From Paenibacillus sp. V4I3 (lineage in GTDB: Bacteria > Bacillota > Bacilli > Paenibacillales > NBRC-103111), in contig NZ_JAUSZA010000001.1 in assembly GCF_030817215.1 (NCBI RefSeq), positions 3,880,501-3,944,500 on the forward strand: a stretch of 64,000 nt of DNA. The letters are read 5' to 3'. Positions 1 through 8,515 of this stretch are shown here, one piece after another; the stretch's first letter is position 1, and every line of letters begins with the position of its first letter. Both the position numbers and the translations under genes were made by a program. The notes beneath the pieces are model-generated. The model worked only from the letters and a program-made list of their open reading frames with translations, was not told the origin of the DNA and searched no databases.

Positions 1-437
1 TTGGCGTGCTTCCAATCTTCAAAAAGCCTGCAACAACCAATACAGGAACGCCAATGGTCGTGTATAAGAGCACGAAGCATCCGAAAGAAACCATTGAGCT
101 GTATAAATGGCTTATGGATATTGAGAAAAACTTAGCTAACATTGATAGTGGAGTATGGATGCCGACGGAAATGAGTTGGTACACGGATCCTGAGAAAATC
201 AAGAGATGGACGCAATCACCCGTTCATCCGCCAGAGTATAAAACGGCTGTCATTGATTACGCTTTAAAAGCAACCTATCCTACGCCTTGGTTTTTCCTTC
301 CTACTTACAGCCGGATTGGCGATGTATTGAATCCTGGATTGGATCAGGTCTGGTTAGGAACTAAATCAGCTAAGGATGCCATATCAGAAATGATGCCGAA
401 AATTAAGCCGATTTTTGAAAGTGGAAAGGCCAATTAA
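1..437 (+). CDS. ABC sugar importer, extracellular solute-binding protein (3' part only)
   Basis: This is the C-terminal 145 codons of a gene whose start lies before the window; the frame is open from base 3. The residues are rich in Trp, Tyr and Pro (for example WFFLPTY), as in the C-terminal lobe of family 1 sugar-binding lipoproteins. The main evidence is context: it is followed by two MalF/MalG-type permease genes in the same direction, the usual order for carbohydrate uptake in Paenibacillus. It would capture an oligosaccharide outside the membrane and pass it to the permeases. The substrate cannot be told. No ATPase gene follows; such importers often share an MsmX-type ATPase encoded elsewhere. 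A stem-loop follows the stop. Confidence 0.75.
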   Translation, partial: GVLPIFKKPATTNTGTPMVVYKSTKHPKETIELYKWLMDIEKNLANIDSGVWMPTEMSWYTDPEKIKRWTQSPVHPPEYKTAVIDYALKATYPTPWFFLPTYSRIGDVLNPGLDQVWLGTKSAKDAISEMMPKIKPIFESGKAN

Positions 438-471
438 AGACTTTATCAAATGAGTTAACAGGTAGGCAAAC

Positions 472-518
472 AGCACCCAGGAATAAGGTGTATTCAAAGT
501 ACTTGTTCCTGGCGTGCT
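472..518 (+). promoter_or_regulatory. Intercistronic stem-loop between binding protein and permease
   Basis: AGCAC plus CCAGGAA (472-483) pairs with TTCCTGG plus GTGCT (506-518), giving a stem of about 12 pairs with one bulge and a loop of about 22 bases. No T-run follows, so it is not a classic terminator. Such stem-loops between binding-protein and permease genes commonly stabilise the upstream mRNA and lower permease output; that role is inferred here. Confidence 0.5.
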
Positions 519-556
519 ACGATGTAAGTTTTGCCACACATAGGAGGTACAGGTTC

Positions 557-1471
557 ATGTCCACAGGTCAGCAGTCCAGTTACAGAAGCCTCAAACGGCA
601 GCAGGTGATTGTCGGATACTTGTGCATCCTGCCAGCTATTCTGGGACTATTCATCTTTACGCTCGGTCCGTTGCTCTATAGCTTATATTTAAGCTTTACG
701 GATTGGACCATTCTGAAACCGAAACAATGGGTTGGCTTCGAGAACTACCGCCAAATATTCACGCAGGACCTCTTTTTCTTCGACTCTCTCAAAGCTACGG
801 CCTATTATGCCATCGGCTCCGTTGCAGCCTCGATCTTGTTTTGCTTTGTAGTCGCGTTGTTTCTCAATCAGAAAATAAGAGGCCGAGCCGCTTTTCGTGC
901 TATTTTCTACTTACCATCAATCATTCCGGTGCTCGCGAGCAGTATCATTTGGTTATGGCTCTATAATCCCGATTTCGGCATTATTAATCATCTCTTAAGT
1001 TTTATTGGGATTGATAAGCTGATGTGGGTCAACAGCCCAGACACGTCTGTTCTTTCGATGATTATCATTGCAGTATGGGGATCCGGCAACGTCATTGTGA
1101 TTTTTCTTGCAGGCCTGCAAGATGTGCCTGCGCATTTACTCGAAGCTGTGGAAATCGATGGTGGAGGCTGGTGGCACAAATTACGTTCCGTAACCATTCC
1201 ACTCATGTCGCCAATCATTTTCTATAACGTCATTCTCGGATTTGTGAATTCGATTACGGCTTTTACACAAGCATATGCCATGACTCAAGGAGGACCGGGT
1301 AACTCAACTTTATTTTACGCCTTTTACATTTATCGAGAAGCGTTCCAACGTCAAAATATGGGCTACGCCTGCGCACTTGCTTGGGTACTATTCATCATTG
1401 TTGCATTCTTCACGTACTTGTTATTCCGTTCTTCAGCTGGATGGGTACATTACGAAGGAGGGAACAAATAA
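557..1471 (+). CDS. ABC sugar transporter permease, MalF/UgpA type
   Basis: Inner-membrane permease of a carbohydrate importer, 304 residues with about six membrane segments. The coupling-helix (EAA-type) motif EAVEIDGGGWWHKLRSVTIP near residues 215-235 is typical of binding-protein-dependent permeases and contacts the ATPase. The start was set at ATG 557 because TAGGAGGT lies 9 bases upstream; the frame is also open from GTG 488, but that start has no ribosome site and would fall inside the stem-loop region. The stop overlaps the start of the next permease by one base (TAATG), so the two are translationally coupled. The partner substrate-binding protein is just upstream. The sugar is unknown. 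Confidence 0.9.
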   Translation: MSTGQQSSYRSLKRQQVIVGYLCILPAILGLFIFTLGPLLYSLYLSFTDWTILKPKQWVGFENYRQIFTQDLFFFDSLKATAYYAIGSVAASILFCFVVALFLNQKIRGRAAFRAIFYLPSIIPVLASSIIWLWLYNPDFGIINHLLSFIGIDKLMWVNSPDTSVLSMIIIAVWGSGNVIVIFLAGLQDVPAHLLEAVEIDGGGWWHKLRSVTIPLMSPIIFYNVILGFVNSITAFTQAYAMTQGGPGNSTLFYAFYIYREAFQRQNMGYACALAWVLFIIVAFFTYLLFRSSAGWVHYEGGNK

Positions 1472-2301
1472 TGACTTACCGTTTCAGAGGCAAAATCGTT
1501 ACGTATGCCGTACTTTTCCTGCTTTCTCTTATCGTATTTTTCCCCATGTATTGGATTGTTCGTTCATCCTTACTCAACCTGCAAGAGATTTTGGAGTTTC
1601 CACCGATCTGGTTTCCAAATGCATTCCGTATCGATAATTACACCGAAGTCATGGAACGTGTTAATTTCGGGAAATATTTTCTGAATACGTTCGTGGTCAT
1701 CATACCGGTGTTAGTTGGTGTGGGTCTGACGGCGAGCTTAACGGCATATGGATTTGCGCGACTTGAATTTCCGCTTAAAAACCTCTGGTTCTCTCTCATC
1801 ATCATGACGATTTTACTTCCTAGCATTGTCACTTTAGTCCCCACATACATTGGTTGGTCCAAATTGCAGTTAACGAATACCTATTGGCCGTTAATCATTC
1901 CTGCTTTTTTCGGCGGCGGCGCTTTTAACATCTTCTTACTGCGACAATTTCTAATGACGATTCCCAAAGAGCTTGACGAATCAGCTGTTATCGATGGTGC
2001 CGGGTATTTTACCATTTACCGCAAAATTATTCTTCCTCTCATTAAACCTGCGATTGTCGTTGTTCTCTTATTCACATTCGTAGGCGTATGGAATGACTTT
2101 CTGGGTCAGCTTGTGTATCTGAATGATGCCAATAAATATACGGTGTCACTTGGATTATCCACACTTCGTGGAGCCAACAATACACCGATGAACCTGCTTA
2201 TGGCGGGAACAGCAATCATGGTCATACCAGCTGTAATTGTTTTCTTGTTTGGACAGAGGTATTTCATTGAGGGAATAGCAACAACAGGTATTAAAGGATA
2301 A
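1471..2301 (+). CDS. ABC sugar transporter permease, MalG/UgpE type
   Basis: Second permease subunit, 276 residues with six predicted membrane helices. It opens with the N-terminal helix FLLSLIVFFPMYWIVRSSL and carries the EAA motif KELDESAVIDGAGYFTIYRK near residues 165-185. It ends in the usual GIKG tail of this family (ATTGIKG). The start is ATG 1471, preceded by GAAGGAGGG and overlapping the stop of the upstream permease; the frame extends further upstream, but only through the coding part of that neighbour. It forms the heterodimeric channel with the preceding permease and imports a carbohydrate. A hairpin without a T-run follows the stop. Confidence 0.9.
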   Translation: MTYRFRGKIVTYAVLFLLSLIVFFPMYWIVRSSLLNLQEILEFPPIWFPNAFRIDNYTEVMERVNFGKYFLNTFVVIIPVLVGVGLTASLTAYGFARLEFPLKNLWFSLIIMTILLPSIVTLVPTYIGWSKLQLTNTYWPLIIPAFFGGGAFNIFLLRQFLMTIPKELDESAVIDGAGYFTIYRKIILPLIKPAIVVVLLFTFVGVWNDFLGQLVYLNDANKYTVSLGLSTLRGANNTPMNLLMAGTAIMVIPAVIVFLFGQRYFIEGIATTGIKG

Positions 2302-2369
2302 TCCAAGAATAGCCAAATAGAGTGACAGACAACGTAAGGGGCGTTCTGTCTATTCTCTATCACCTTGAT

Positions 2370-2383
2370 TGTATGCGCTTTCA
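2370..2383 (+). promoter_or_regulatory. cre-like CcpA site
   Basis: TGTATGCGCTTTCA matches the cre consensus TGWNANCGNTNWCA at 13 of 14 positions. It lies about 110 bases before the start of the large secreted protein gene. Carbon catabolite control by CcpA is inferred from this match only. Confidence 0.45.
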
Positions 2384-2491
2384 CTAGATGAAGGAGGCTT
2401 AACTCTCGATGTAAATGGTTGAAAGGGGGTGATGAAAAGTCAACCGCTTCAAAAATAGTTTTACGAATTCTATTTGATGGAGGTGCAATTC

Positions 2492-5400
2492 ATGAGAATG
2501 CCAAGCTTTCAATACAACAGAAGTATTCTTGCTCTACTCGTCAGCATGTTTCTGACTGCCATTGTTTGTTTGTTCTTTTCCCCTGGTATGGCGTTCGCGA
2601 ATACCTTATCGAACAGTACGTTCAATGTGCAAACAGGGACGAATGGTGAGATTACGTCGCTTAAGTTAACAGGAGACACTTTCTCCACGGACTATGTTAT
2701 GAATGCGACAAACGCGCCCAATCAGAACACGGCCGATCATGAATGGCTAGGCGAATTGATGTTCACGTACAAGTTGGGCAGTGGGGCTTGGACCAAGGCC
2801 TACACGAATAAATCTGCAGATGGGAGAACGATTACACAGAGCGGCAATACCGTGACGGTCACGTATCAGAATTCAGCGAATGCCGAAGGAATTAAGAATT
2901 TTAAAGTGGTTGTGACCTACTCTTTAATCAGTGATTATTTGCAGTGGTCCATCAATATTATGAATACAAGTACACAGTCCATTGAGTTCGGGGATGTCGG
3001 ACTTCCGCTTCCTTTCAATGAATTCTGGACAGCAGGGAATGATCCGATCTATGAAACGAGGGTAGTCACTCATTCCTATGTAGGTAATAATAGCTCCTAC
3101 ATAACGGCTGCTCGTCCAAGTGGAATTGGTCCATTCTTACTGATGGTGCCGGACGCAACAACAGGAGCCGGTTTCGAGTACCAAGATCGTTGGAGAATTG
3201 AAGAGCATCCGGGCAGCATGTGGGCCATGGATCAAGGCGGTTGGGTAGAGGGCTTAAATGTTTTCTATATTCATTCCAACGTGATTAAAAGCACCAGTCG
3301 TGGATATTTACCGAATACGAGTCTGATTCTCGCTGCGAATCAAAGCAAAACGTATGCGTTTAAATTCTTTAAAGTGGCGAATGAAAGTGCGATGAAAGAT
3401 AAATTATATACGGAAGGTATGGTCGATGTTACCGCCGTACCAGGTATGATGTTCGCAACGAATATGAAGGCGAAGATCGATCTGCATACTTCCAAAACGA
3501 TCACATCTGTTACAGCGCAGTATCCGTCTGAAACAACGATTACGTATCTGAATACGACAGGCACCGATCATAAGATCTATGAGCTCAATTTAAATCATCT
3601 CGGGCCAAACAACATTACCGTTAACTACGGGACTGGTGAGAAAACGGTACTGCAATTTTATGCCATTGAACCTATCGATGCAGCGTTACAAAGACATGCA
3701 ACGTTTATGGTGAATAAAACGCAGTGGAATGCACCCGGTCAAATTTATGACAAGGTGTTCGATGATTGGATGATGCAAAATAAAGCCAAGCGGGGTTCCT
3801 TTGCCGGGTATTGGGGCTGGGGCGACGATTGGGGCTATACACACGGGCAATTCCTTGCTGAGAAAAACGCACTGACGCCAATAGCTTCTGAGGTTACCGC
3901 AGTAGATCAATATTTAGAGACGGCGATCTGGAATCGACTCATGATAAATAACCATAGCGATTATCTCGTTCATGATTTCCTGATGCCAGAGCCGAACGAT
4001 ACGCCTACCTACCGCGGCTATGCTTATCCGCACATTTATAACACGTATTTCAGCATGTACAAAATCGCGAAGCTTTACCCGAATCTCATCACATACACGC
4101 AGCCTAAAAACACCTATTTGCTAAGAGCATATAACATTTTCAAAACCTTATATGATGGCCCTGTGGCTTATAACTGGAATACCGGATTGATGGGTGAATT
4201 AACGACACCTGATATCATCAAAGCCTTACAGGATGAGGGCTATAGCACTCAGGCCAATGATATGATTGCGAAAATGGCAACGAAATATAACAATTTCAAA
4301 AACACGACCTACCCGTACGGATCTGAATACTCCTATGATAATACGGGGGAAGAAGCCGTGTACACCTTGGCCAAAATGAATAACAATACCACGATGATGA
4401 GTAAAATTAATAACAAAACTCGGGCAGCCCGCGGTCAAATGCCGATCTGGTATTACTATGCGGACCCAGTGACGATTACAGGCGAGAATTGGTGGAATTT
4501 CCAATATACCGTATCCCTTGCTGGGTATGCCATGGATGATTGGATTCGAAACCATTCCACAACACCTGAAGTTGAACAGCGATTGTCTTATGCAGCTAAA
4601 ATTGCCAATGTCGGCGCGATTAATTCCGGACAAATCTCCTCAGATGCTGCCAATATCGGTGCCGTTTCCTGGACCTACCAAGCGGAGAAAGGCAATTATG
4701 GAGCCCTCGGTCTGGATGGTGGACCTTTGTTTAATGGCTGGAGAGGGATGAGCGGTGAAGCCGATCTAGGTTTGTTCGGCGCACTCAAAATTCTAAGCAG
4801 CGACATCGCTGTCGATCCCATTTTCGGACTGTTCGGCTATGGGGCTGATGTTACTCAAAGCGGTTCTAGCTATGTCATCACCCCGAAAGATGGTTTGTTC
4901 AAACGCTTGAATCTAATCACGCAGAAGCTATCCATGGAGCTGGAAAAGGATCAGTATACCTCAGCCACTGTGGCGCTTGCGAAAAACAATATCAACTTTA
5001 CGTTGAAGAATCTGACGCCTGGTACAGCTCATACGACGAAAGTGACATTTAGCGGTCTTGCGGCAGGCTCCTACGACATCTTAGTCAATAATGTAAATGT
5101 AGGAACGGCAACTGCTGTGAATAGCGCGAAAACAAGCATTAATCTTAGTGTTGGAACAGCTGCCACTTATGATGTGAAATTGCAGCTTGGAACTGCTGCC
5201 GGCCCCGTTGACATAGCTCCTCAAGGGACAGCTATGACCTCGTTTGTATCTTCTTGGGAGAGTCTGGCTGGCTTAAACGATGGGTATACGCCTACAAGTT
5301 CCAATGACAGAGGGCATGCTGTGTATGGAAACTGGGATAATCCGGGAACTACGCAGTGGGTTCAATTAGATTTTACAACCGCTAAGACGATTTCCGGATC

Positions 5401-5638
5401 AGATATTTATTGGTTTGATGACGACCAAGGCATCGACCTTCCTGCATCCTATACGCTGCAATACTGGAATGGTACCGCGTGGGTCAATGTGGGAAGTCCA
5501 TCTGGATTAGGTGTCACGGCAAATCAGTATAATACGACGACCTTTACTCCGGTATCGACGACCAAAATCAGATTGAATATCACAGCGAAATCGACATTCT
5601 CATCAGGGATTGAATCGTGGAAGGTTTACGGGTCTTAA
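2492..5638 (+). CDS. Large secreted DUF5695-like protein with C-terminal F5/8C domain
   Basis: A 1048-residue exported protein. The signal peptide spans about residues 1-32, with hydrophobic core LALLVSMFLTAIVCLFF and probable cleavage after AFA. The body resembles the DUF5695 family of Paenibacillus-type secreted proteins: a beta-rich N-terminal part, then a helical part with many aromatic motifs (GYWGWGDDWGY near residue 435). The last ~140 residues form an F5/8 type C carbohydrate-binding module (YGNWDNPGTTQWVQLDF, IYWFDDDQG). Start ATG 2492 was chosen over TTG 2474 and ATG 2477 because GGAGGTG sits 6-8 bases before it. It follows a sugar importer and probably acts on a plant or microbial polysaccharide outside the cell, but no catalytic activity can be assigned from sequence alone. 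Confidence 0.75.
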   Translation: MRMPSFQYNRSILALLVSMFLTAIVCLFFSPGMAFANTLSNSTFNVQTGTNGEITSLKLTGDTFSTDYVMNATNAPNQNTADHEWLGELMFTYKLGSGAWTKAYTNKSADGRTITQSGNTVTVTYQNSANAEGIKNFKVVVTYSLISDYLQWSINIMNTSTQSIEFGDVGLPLPFNEFWTAGNDPIYETRVVTHSYVGNNSSYITAARPSGIGPFLLMVPDATTGAGFEYQDRWRIEEHPGSMWAMDQGGWVEGLNVFYIHSNVIKSTSRGYLPNTSLILAANQSKTYAFKFFKVANESAMKDKLYTEGMVDVTAVPGMMFATNMKAKIDLHTSKTITSVTAQYPSETTITYLNTTGTDHKIYELNLNHLGPNNITVNYGTGEKTVLQFYAIEPIDAALQRHATFMVNKTQWNAPGQIYDKVFDDWMMQNKAKRGSFAGYWGWGDDWGYTHGQFLAEKNALTPIASEVTAVDQYLETAIWNRLMINNHSDYLVHDFLMPEPNDTPTYRGYAYPHIYNTYFSMYKIAKLYPNLITYTQPKNTYLLRAYNIFKTLYDGPVAYNWNTGLMGELTTPDIIKALQDEGYSTQANDMIAKMATKYNNFKNTTYPYGSEYSYDNTGEEAVYTLAKMNNNTTMMSKINNKTRAARGQMPIWYYYADPVTITGENWWNFQYTVSLAGYAMDDWIRNHSTTPEVEQRLSYAAKIANVGAINSGQISSDAANIGAVSWTYQAEKGNYGALGLDGGPLFNGWRGMSGEADLGLFGALKILSSDIAVDPIFGLFGYGADVTQSGSSYVITPKDGLFKRLNLITQKLSMELEKDQYTSATVALAKNNINFTLKNLTPGTAHTTKVTFSGLAAGSYDILVNNVNVGTATAVNSAKTSINLSVGTAATYDVKLQLGTAAGPVDIAPQGTAMTSFVSSWESLAGLNDGYTPTSSNDRGHAVYGNWDNPGTTQWVQLDFTTAKTISGSDIYWFDDDQGIDLPASYTLQYWNGTAWVNVGSPSGLGVTANQYNTTTFTPVSTTKIRLNITAKSTFSSGIESWKVYGS

Positions 5639-5644
5639 CTGTGA

Positions 5645-5693
5645 AAAAAGCTGTCCCTCAAGGTCTTGAAACGACCTAAAGGAACAGCTTTTT
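5645..5693. terminator. Bidirectional intrinsic terminator
   Basis: AAAAAGCTGT pairs with ACAGCTTTTT, with an inner AGGTC/GACCT stem; T-runs exist on both strands. It separates the convergent secreted-protein and metQ genes. Confidence 0.85.
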
Positions 5694-5712
5694 GTTTGGA
5701 TCGAAAGTTTGC

Positions 5713-6561
5713 TTAGAACGCAGGCACGATAGCACCTTTGTACTTATCTTCGATGAACTTTTTTGTATCAGCGGAGTTCAGTTCTTTAGCAAGCTTTTGC
5801 ATCGCTTCGGAATCCTTATTGTCCGGACGGGAAACGATGATGTTCACGTAAGGTGAATTTTTGTCCTCGATGAACAAAGCGTCTTTCGTCGGATTTAGAT
5901 TCGCTTGAAGTGCGTAGTTCGTATTGATCAGAGCCAAATCAAACTCACCGATCGTACGTGGCAGCATAGCAGGGTCTAATTCTTTGATTTGAAGTTTCTT
6001 TTTGTTTTCCACGATATCTTGAACCGTACCTTTGATGCCAACGCCGTCTTTCAGTTTAATCAAGCCGTTTTTCTCCATCAACGCAAGCGCACGGCCGGCG
6101 TTAGAAGGATCGTTAGGAATAGCGATCGAAGAGCCATCTTTTAATTCTGCAGCGGATTTCACTTTTTGGGAGTAAGCGCCGAACGGTTCGATGTGAACGC
6201 CAACTACTTTAACGAGGTTTTGTTTTTTATCTAGGTTATATTGATCCAGGTAAGGCTGATGTTGGAAAAAGTTAGCGTCCAATTGTTTTTCAAACACTTG
6301 TACGTTCGGTTGAACATAATCGTTAAACTCAATAACTTCAAGCTTAACGCCTTGTGTTTTCAATTTATCTTTCAAACTATTCAAAATTTCGGCATGAGGG
6401 ACGGAAGATGCACCGATTTTAAGTGTAACTTCTTTTGCAGCAGCCGGAGTAGCAGAGGCAGCAGGTGCCGAACTTGCAGGCGTTTCAGCAGTTTTCTGTC
6501 CGCATGCTGCAAGAGCAAGCACAACGAATAGAGCCATTAAAGATAGCGTAAGTTTCTTCAT
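5713..6561 (-). CDS. metQ: D-methionine-binding lipoprotein MetQ
   Basis: Lipid-anchored binding protein of the MetNIQ methionine importer, NlpA family, 282 residues. The lipoprotein signal peptide ends in LALAAC, giving Cys20 as the lipidated residue, followed by a Ser/Ala/Pro linker. The mature part shows NlpA hallmarks: LKIGASSVPHAEIL near residue 50, ANFFQHQPYLDQY near residue 97, and IAIPNDPSNAGRALALM near residue 148. It is the last gene of a minus-strand metN-metI-metQ operon, 28 bases after metI. It delivers L- or D-methionine or related sulfur compounds to MetI. No S-box riboswitch was found in front of the operon, unlike many Bacillus met genes. Confidence 0.93.
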   Translation of the reverse strand: MKKLTLSLMALFVVLALAACGQKTAETPASSAPAASATPAAAKEVTLKIGASSVPHAEILNSLKDKLKTQGVKLEVIEFNDYVQPNVQVFEKQLDANFFQHQPYLDQYNLDKKQNLVKVVGVHIEPFGAYSQKVKSAAELKDGSSIAIPNDPSNAGRALALMEKNGLIKLKDGVGIKGTVQDIVENKKKLQIKELDPAMLPRTIGEFDLALINTNYALQANLNPTKDALFIEDKNSPYVNIIVSRPDNKDSEAMQKLAKELNSADTKKFIEDKYKGAIVPAF

Positions 6562-6589
6562 GATGAGATTACCTCCAAGATAATGTGTT

Positions 6590-7252
6590 TTATTTGCGGT
6601 TAAATTTGGCGACCAAACGGTCTCCTAGCATTTGTAAGAGCTGAACGAATAGAACGAGAATGACAACGGTCACGATCATGATATCTGTACGGAACCGCAT
6701 GTAGCCGTAGCGAAGCGAGAGATCCCCAAGGCCGCCGCCGCCAACTACACCTGACATCGCGGAGTAGGAGAGCAGGGCAACAGCTGTTACGGTGACGGCT
6801 GAAATCAGACCTGGGCGCGCTTCCGGCATCAGGACGCGCCAGACGATTTGCCACGGCGTAGCGCCCATTGACTGCGCGGCTTCAATAACGCCGCTGTCGA
6901 TCTCGCGCAGCGCGGTTTCAACAAGCCGCGCGAGAAACGGCGCGGCTGCGATAACAAGAGGCGGGATCGCGCCTTGTACGCCGATGGTTGTATGCACGAT
7001 GGCCTTCGTGATCGGAAAAACCGAGATCATCAGAATCACGAAAGGCACGGAGCGCAGGATGTTCACGATCAGCGAGAGCACTCCGTAAAGCGGCAGATTT
7101 TGCAGCAGCTGCCCTTTGGAAGTAAGAAATAAAATGATGCCCAGTGCCATGCCGATAATGACAGTGAATAAGAGCGACCAACCCAGCATTACGAGTGTAT
7201 CACCAGTTGCTTTCGTAATTTCGGACCAGTTAATATCCCAGGTCATATTCAT
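6590..7252 (-). CDS. metI: Methionine ABC transporter permease MetI
   Basis: Membrane subunit of MetNIQ, 220 residues, five predicted membrane helices. It has the family motifs RSVPFVILMI near residue 65 and the coupling segment ALREIDSGVIEAAQSMGATP near residues 113-132. Its ATG start overlaps the metN stop (ATGA at 7249-7252), so translation is coupled to metN. The middle of the gene (about 6690-6960) is clearly GC-richer than the flanks. Together with MetN and MetQ it imports methionine. Confidence 0.93.
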   Translation of the reverse strand: MNMTWDINWSEITKATGDTLVMLGWSLLFTVIIGMALGIILFLTSKGQLLQNLPLYGVLSLIVNILRSVPFVILMISVFPITKAIVHTTIGVQGAIPPLVIAAAPFLARLVETALREIDSGVIEAAQSMGATPWQIVWRVLMPEARPGLISAVTVTAVALLSYSAMSGVVGGGGLGDLSLRYGYMRFRTDIMIVTVVILVLFVQLLQMLGDRLVAKFNRK

Positions 7253-8274
7253 TGGTTGAGAACCTCCACGTCGATTCCTTCTTGCACAAGTTTGGCAATC
7301 ACAGAATCGATTTCTTCTTGGTGTCCGCCTGTTAATTCCACAACCAATTGACCGTAAGGGACACTTTTCATAGAAGAAATAGTACCCTGAAGGATAGCAA
7401 AGGACACATTCGTCGACTTGACGGTTTCGAACAAGATCGGTTCATAGGTTTTGGCACCGATGTAGGTAATTCGGATCACCGTTCCGTGCTTTTCCCCCAG
7501 CTTCACCATCGGATCCTGGTCTGAACTTTGTGCGAAATCCGAAACTTGTCCGACGAATTCCTTCGTTACCGCATGCTGAGGCTTCAGGAATACGTCAAGC
7601 ACTTTCCCGGTTTCTACAATCAAGCCTTTCTCCATAACAGCAACACGGTCACAAATCTCACGAATGACCTGCATTTCATGTGTGATGAGCAGGATTGTAA
7701 TGCCCAACTTTCGATTGATATCTAGCAGCAGCGCAAGAATCGCATTCGTTGTTTGAGGATCAAGCGCTGAGGTCGCTTCGTCGCAGAGTAGAATATCCGG
7801 ATGATTGGCCAAAGCTCTTGCAATACCGACACGCTGCTTCTGCCCGCCTGAGAGCTGGCTTGGGTACTTATACGCGTGTTCCTGGAGACCGACTAAATCG
7901 AGCAGCTCCTTGATTCTCGCTTGAATCGCCCCTTGCCCCATCCCAGCCAATTTCAGAGGAAAGGCAATATTTTCAGCAACGGTAGAGGAAGAGAGGAGAT
8001 TGAAATGTTGGAAAATCATCCCGATTTTGCGGCGTTTCGTTTGCAGCTGGCGAGAATCCAACTTTGTCATTTCTTCACCATCAATGTGAATGCTGCCAGA
8101 GGATGGTCGCTCCAGTAGATTTACACATCGCAGTAAAGTACTCTTTCCTGCACCGGAGTGTCCGATAATGCCGAATATTTCTCCGCGATCGATATGTAAA
8201 TGGATCTGCTGGATGGCCGGTACACGTCCCGGTATATCCTCATATACTTTTTGTAAATTTTCGATATGAATCAG
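7249..8274 (-). CDS. metN: Methionine ABC transporter ATPase MetN (apparent CTG start)
   Basis: ATPase subunit of MetNIQ. Translated from CTG at 8274 it is 341 residues, the normal MetN length, and begins MIHIENLQKVYE. The Walker A motif GHSGAGKST (residues 38-46) lies upstream of the first in-frame ATG (8070), so an ATG start would give a protein without an ATP-binding loop. AGGAGGT sits about 7 bases before this CTG. Other motifs are LSGGQKQR (signature) and ILLCDEATSALD (Walker B), with a C-terminal NIL domain in the last ~90 residues that binds methionine for feedback inhibition. The CTG start is inferred from length, motif content and ribosome site; a nearby ATT or ATC codon is a less likely alternative. 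Confidence 0.9.
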   Translation of the reverse strand: MIHIENLQKVYEDIPGRVPAIQQIHLHIDRGEIFGIIGHSGAGKSTLLRCVNLLERPSSGSIHIDGEEMTKLDSRQLQTKRRKIGMIFQHFNLLSSSTVAENIAFPLKLAGMGQGAIQARIKELLDLVGLQEHAYKYPSQLSGGQKQRVGIARALANHPDILLCDEATSALDPQTTNAILALLLDINRKLGITILLITHEMQVIREICDRVAVMEKGLIVETGKVLDVFLKPQHAVTKEFVGQVSDFAQSSDQDPMVKLGEKHGTVIRITYIGAKTYEPILFETVKSTNVSFAILQGTISSMKSVPYGQLVVELTGGHQEEIDSVIAKLVQEGIDVEVLNQ

Positions 8275-8335
8275 GATGAATACCTCCTATTCCATGCAAA
8301 TATTGGTGATTTTATATTTTGACCAACGGTAGATC

Positions 8336-8364
8336 ATTTTATAAGAAATTGCAAGAGGATGCAA
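8336..8364 (-). promoter_or_regulatory. Probable sigma-A promoter of metNIQ
   Basis: On the minus strand TTGCAT (8364-8359) and TAAAAT (8341-8336) are separated by 17 bases, about 60 bases before the metN ribosome site. No S-box or T-box structure was recognised between promoter and gene. Confidence 0.5.
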
Positions 8365-8515
8365 CATTTAAAATATGGAAAACGAATCCTCACTTTGCAT
8401 TGACGCTCCAATTATTTACATATAAACTGAGGTTAACCGTTTCAATTTAGAAAGATAGCGCTTAATTAGTGTGAAAAACTGCATTTTTTAAGTTTTTGAT
8501 AAGGAGTGTACAAAA

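Noticed and set aside
2302..2360. Terminator after the second sugar permease
   Set aside because: A GACAG/CTGTC hairpin exists, but it has a bulge and no T-run, so it was not listed as a terminator.
8451..8468. cre site before the 553-residue protein
   Set aside because: It shares the AGCGCT core but has at least three mismatches to the cre consensus, so it was not listed as a site.
8281..8515. S-box (SAM) riboswitch upstream of metNIQ
   Set aside because: None of the S-box conserved segments were found; only a promoter and AT-rich sequence.
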